Of a stretch of DNA of 21,604 nucleotides, positions 21,331-21,604 are shown piece by piece. Below the pieces are notes generated by a model. The model saw nothing but the letters and a program-made list of their open reading frames with translations, was not told where the DNA came from and did no database searches. Made by a program: the position numbers and the translations under genes. Source of the DNA: a bacterium. GTDB lineage: Bacteria > Cyanobacteriota > Vampirovibrionia > Gastranaerophilales > UBA9971. Position 1 is the first letter of the stretch, and each line of letters opens with the position of its first letter. The stretch covers positions 1-21,604 of the forward strand of contig JBAWVS010000047.1 of assembly GCA_037147175.1 (NCBI GenBank), read 5' to 3'.

Positions 21331-21478
21331 AGGAGTCTAATTTCTGTAGAAAAGCGGTTAAACCATAGACTATACTTTAAAAAAGGTTGTAGAAAAACTG
21401 TCATGAGGTTGTATAATAGTTAAAAGTTTTATACATGTTCAAAAGTTTTATACATGTGTTTTCTACAGTGTTGAAAAG

Positions 21479-21511
21479 GTTTTAAACAAGTTTTAAACAA
21501 GTTTTGAACAA
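21479..21511 (+). repeat. Three 11-bp origin iterons
   Basis: GTTTTAAACAA occurs at 21479-21489 and 21490-21500, and GTTTTGAACAA at 21501-21511, in tandem without gaps. Each contains TTTT(A/G)AACA, which shares seven of nine bases with TTTTCTACA, so they look like low-affinity DnaA sites phased on one face of the helix. Confidence 0.65.
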
Positions 21512-21604
21512 GTGGTTAAATATTAAAATTTATTAAGTTTTTTTGAAATCACTGGCTTTTGTTTTATGAATCCACCTGCTGAATTTATGCTGATCATAAC
21601 TTAA

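Larger units (their letters stand above)
21262..21540. other. oriC: Predicted chromosomal replication origin (oriC)
   Basis: The 383-bp gene-free region beside dnaN has the full architecture of a basal unwinding system. On the minus strand one reads a DnaA-box-like 9-mer TTTTCTACA (21345-21353), a 14-bp spacer that is the most C-rich part, a run CTACTACTACTA (21319-21330) equal to four DnaA-trio units, and then an almost pure A/T tract (about 21262-21318). The same 9-mer recurs at 21388-21396 (minus) and 21459-21467 (plus). TTATACATG, two mismatches from TTATNCACA, occurs at 21429-21437 and 21448-21456. The last 60 bases of the window show nothing I can name. Confidence 0.75.

Noticed and set aside
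1-21604. A CRISPR array
   Set aside because: No set of regularly spaced repeats of 24-40 bp exists; the only phased repeats are 9-11 bp units at 1307-1337, 3196-3213 and 21479-21511.

Overview
The window is AT-rich bacterial chromosome from an organism with two membranes: its flagellar operon encodes both the P-ring (FlgI) and the outer-membrane L-ring (FlgH). It also has a DciA-type (DUF721) helicase loader candidate and origin boxes of the form TTTTCTACA, one base from the cyanobacterial DnaA box TTTTCCACA. A flagellated member of the Vampirovibrionia (Melainabacteria), sister to Cyanobacteria, would fit. This is inference from gene content and style, not proof.

Layout. Positions 1-3998 look like a patchwork accessory region: two MNT nucleotidyltransferase genes and a HEPN gene (toxin-antitoxin type), two 3'-end remnants of a tRNA-Met-like gene that look like integration scars, an AAA ATPase/DUF4143 gene behind a perfect 22-bp palindrome, and a small membrane protein. 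A 34-bp repeat (33/34 identical) sits at 133-166 and 3935-3968, just upstream of the first MNT gene and of a secreted esterase gene (3999-5030). A 94-residue unknown protein follows (5157-5441).

Positions 5442-8607 hold a probable divalent-metal (likely magnesium) uptake module on the + strand. It begins with a long structured 5' leader, then an NRAMP-family transporter whose metal-site motifs are changed (DAGG and APW in place of DPGN and MPH), a 72-residue one-span membrane protein, and a soluble PRC-barrel/MgtE_N/CBS protein. An intrinsic terminator, a nearly G-free tract, a second terminator and a decayed IS256-type transposase (about 8878-9500) follow.

Positions 9505-18020 carry a tightly packed minus-strand flagellar operon, in transcription order: lytic transglycosylase, flgF, flgG, flgA, flgH, flgI, flgJ (rod-binding domain only), flgM-like, flgN, flgK, flgL. 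Together these build and cap the distal rod, the P and L rings and the hook-filament junction, and cut the peptidoglycan for the rod. After a strong terminator, positions 18210-21221 carry dnaN-recF-dciA, also on the minus strand. Upstream of dnaN (21262-21540) is a convincing origin of replication: an AT-rich tract, a DnaA-trio run, three identical DnaA-box-like 9-mers and three 11-bp iterons. Both minus-strand blocks would then be transcribed in the direction the fork moves away from this origin.
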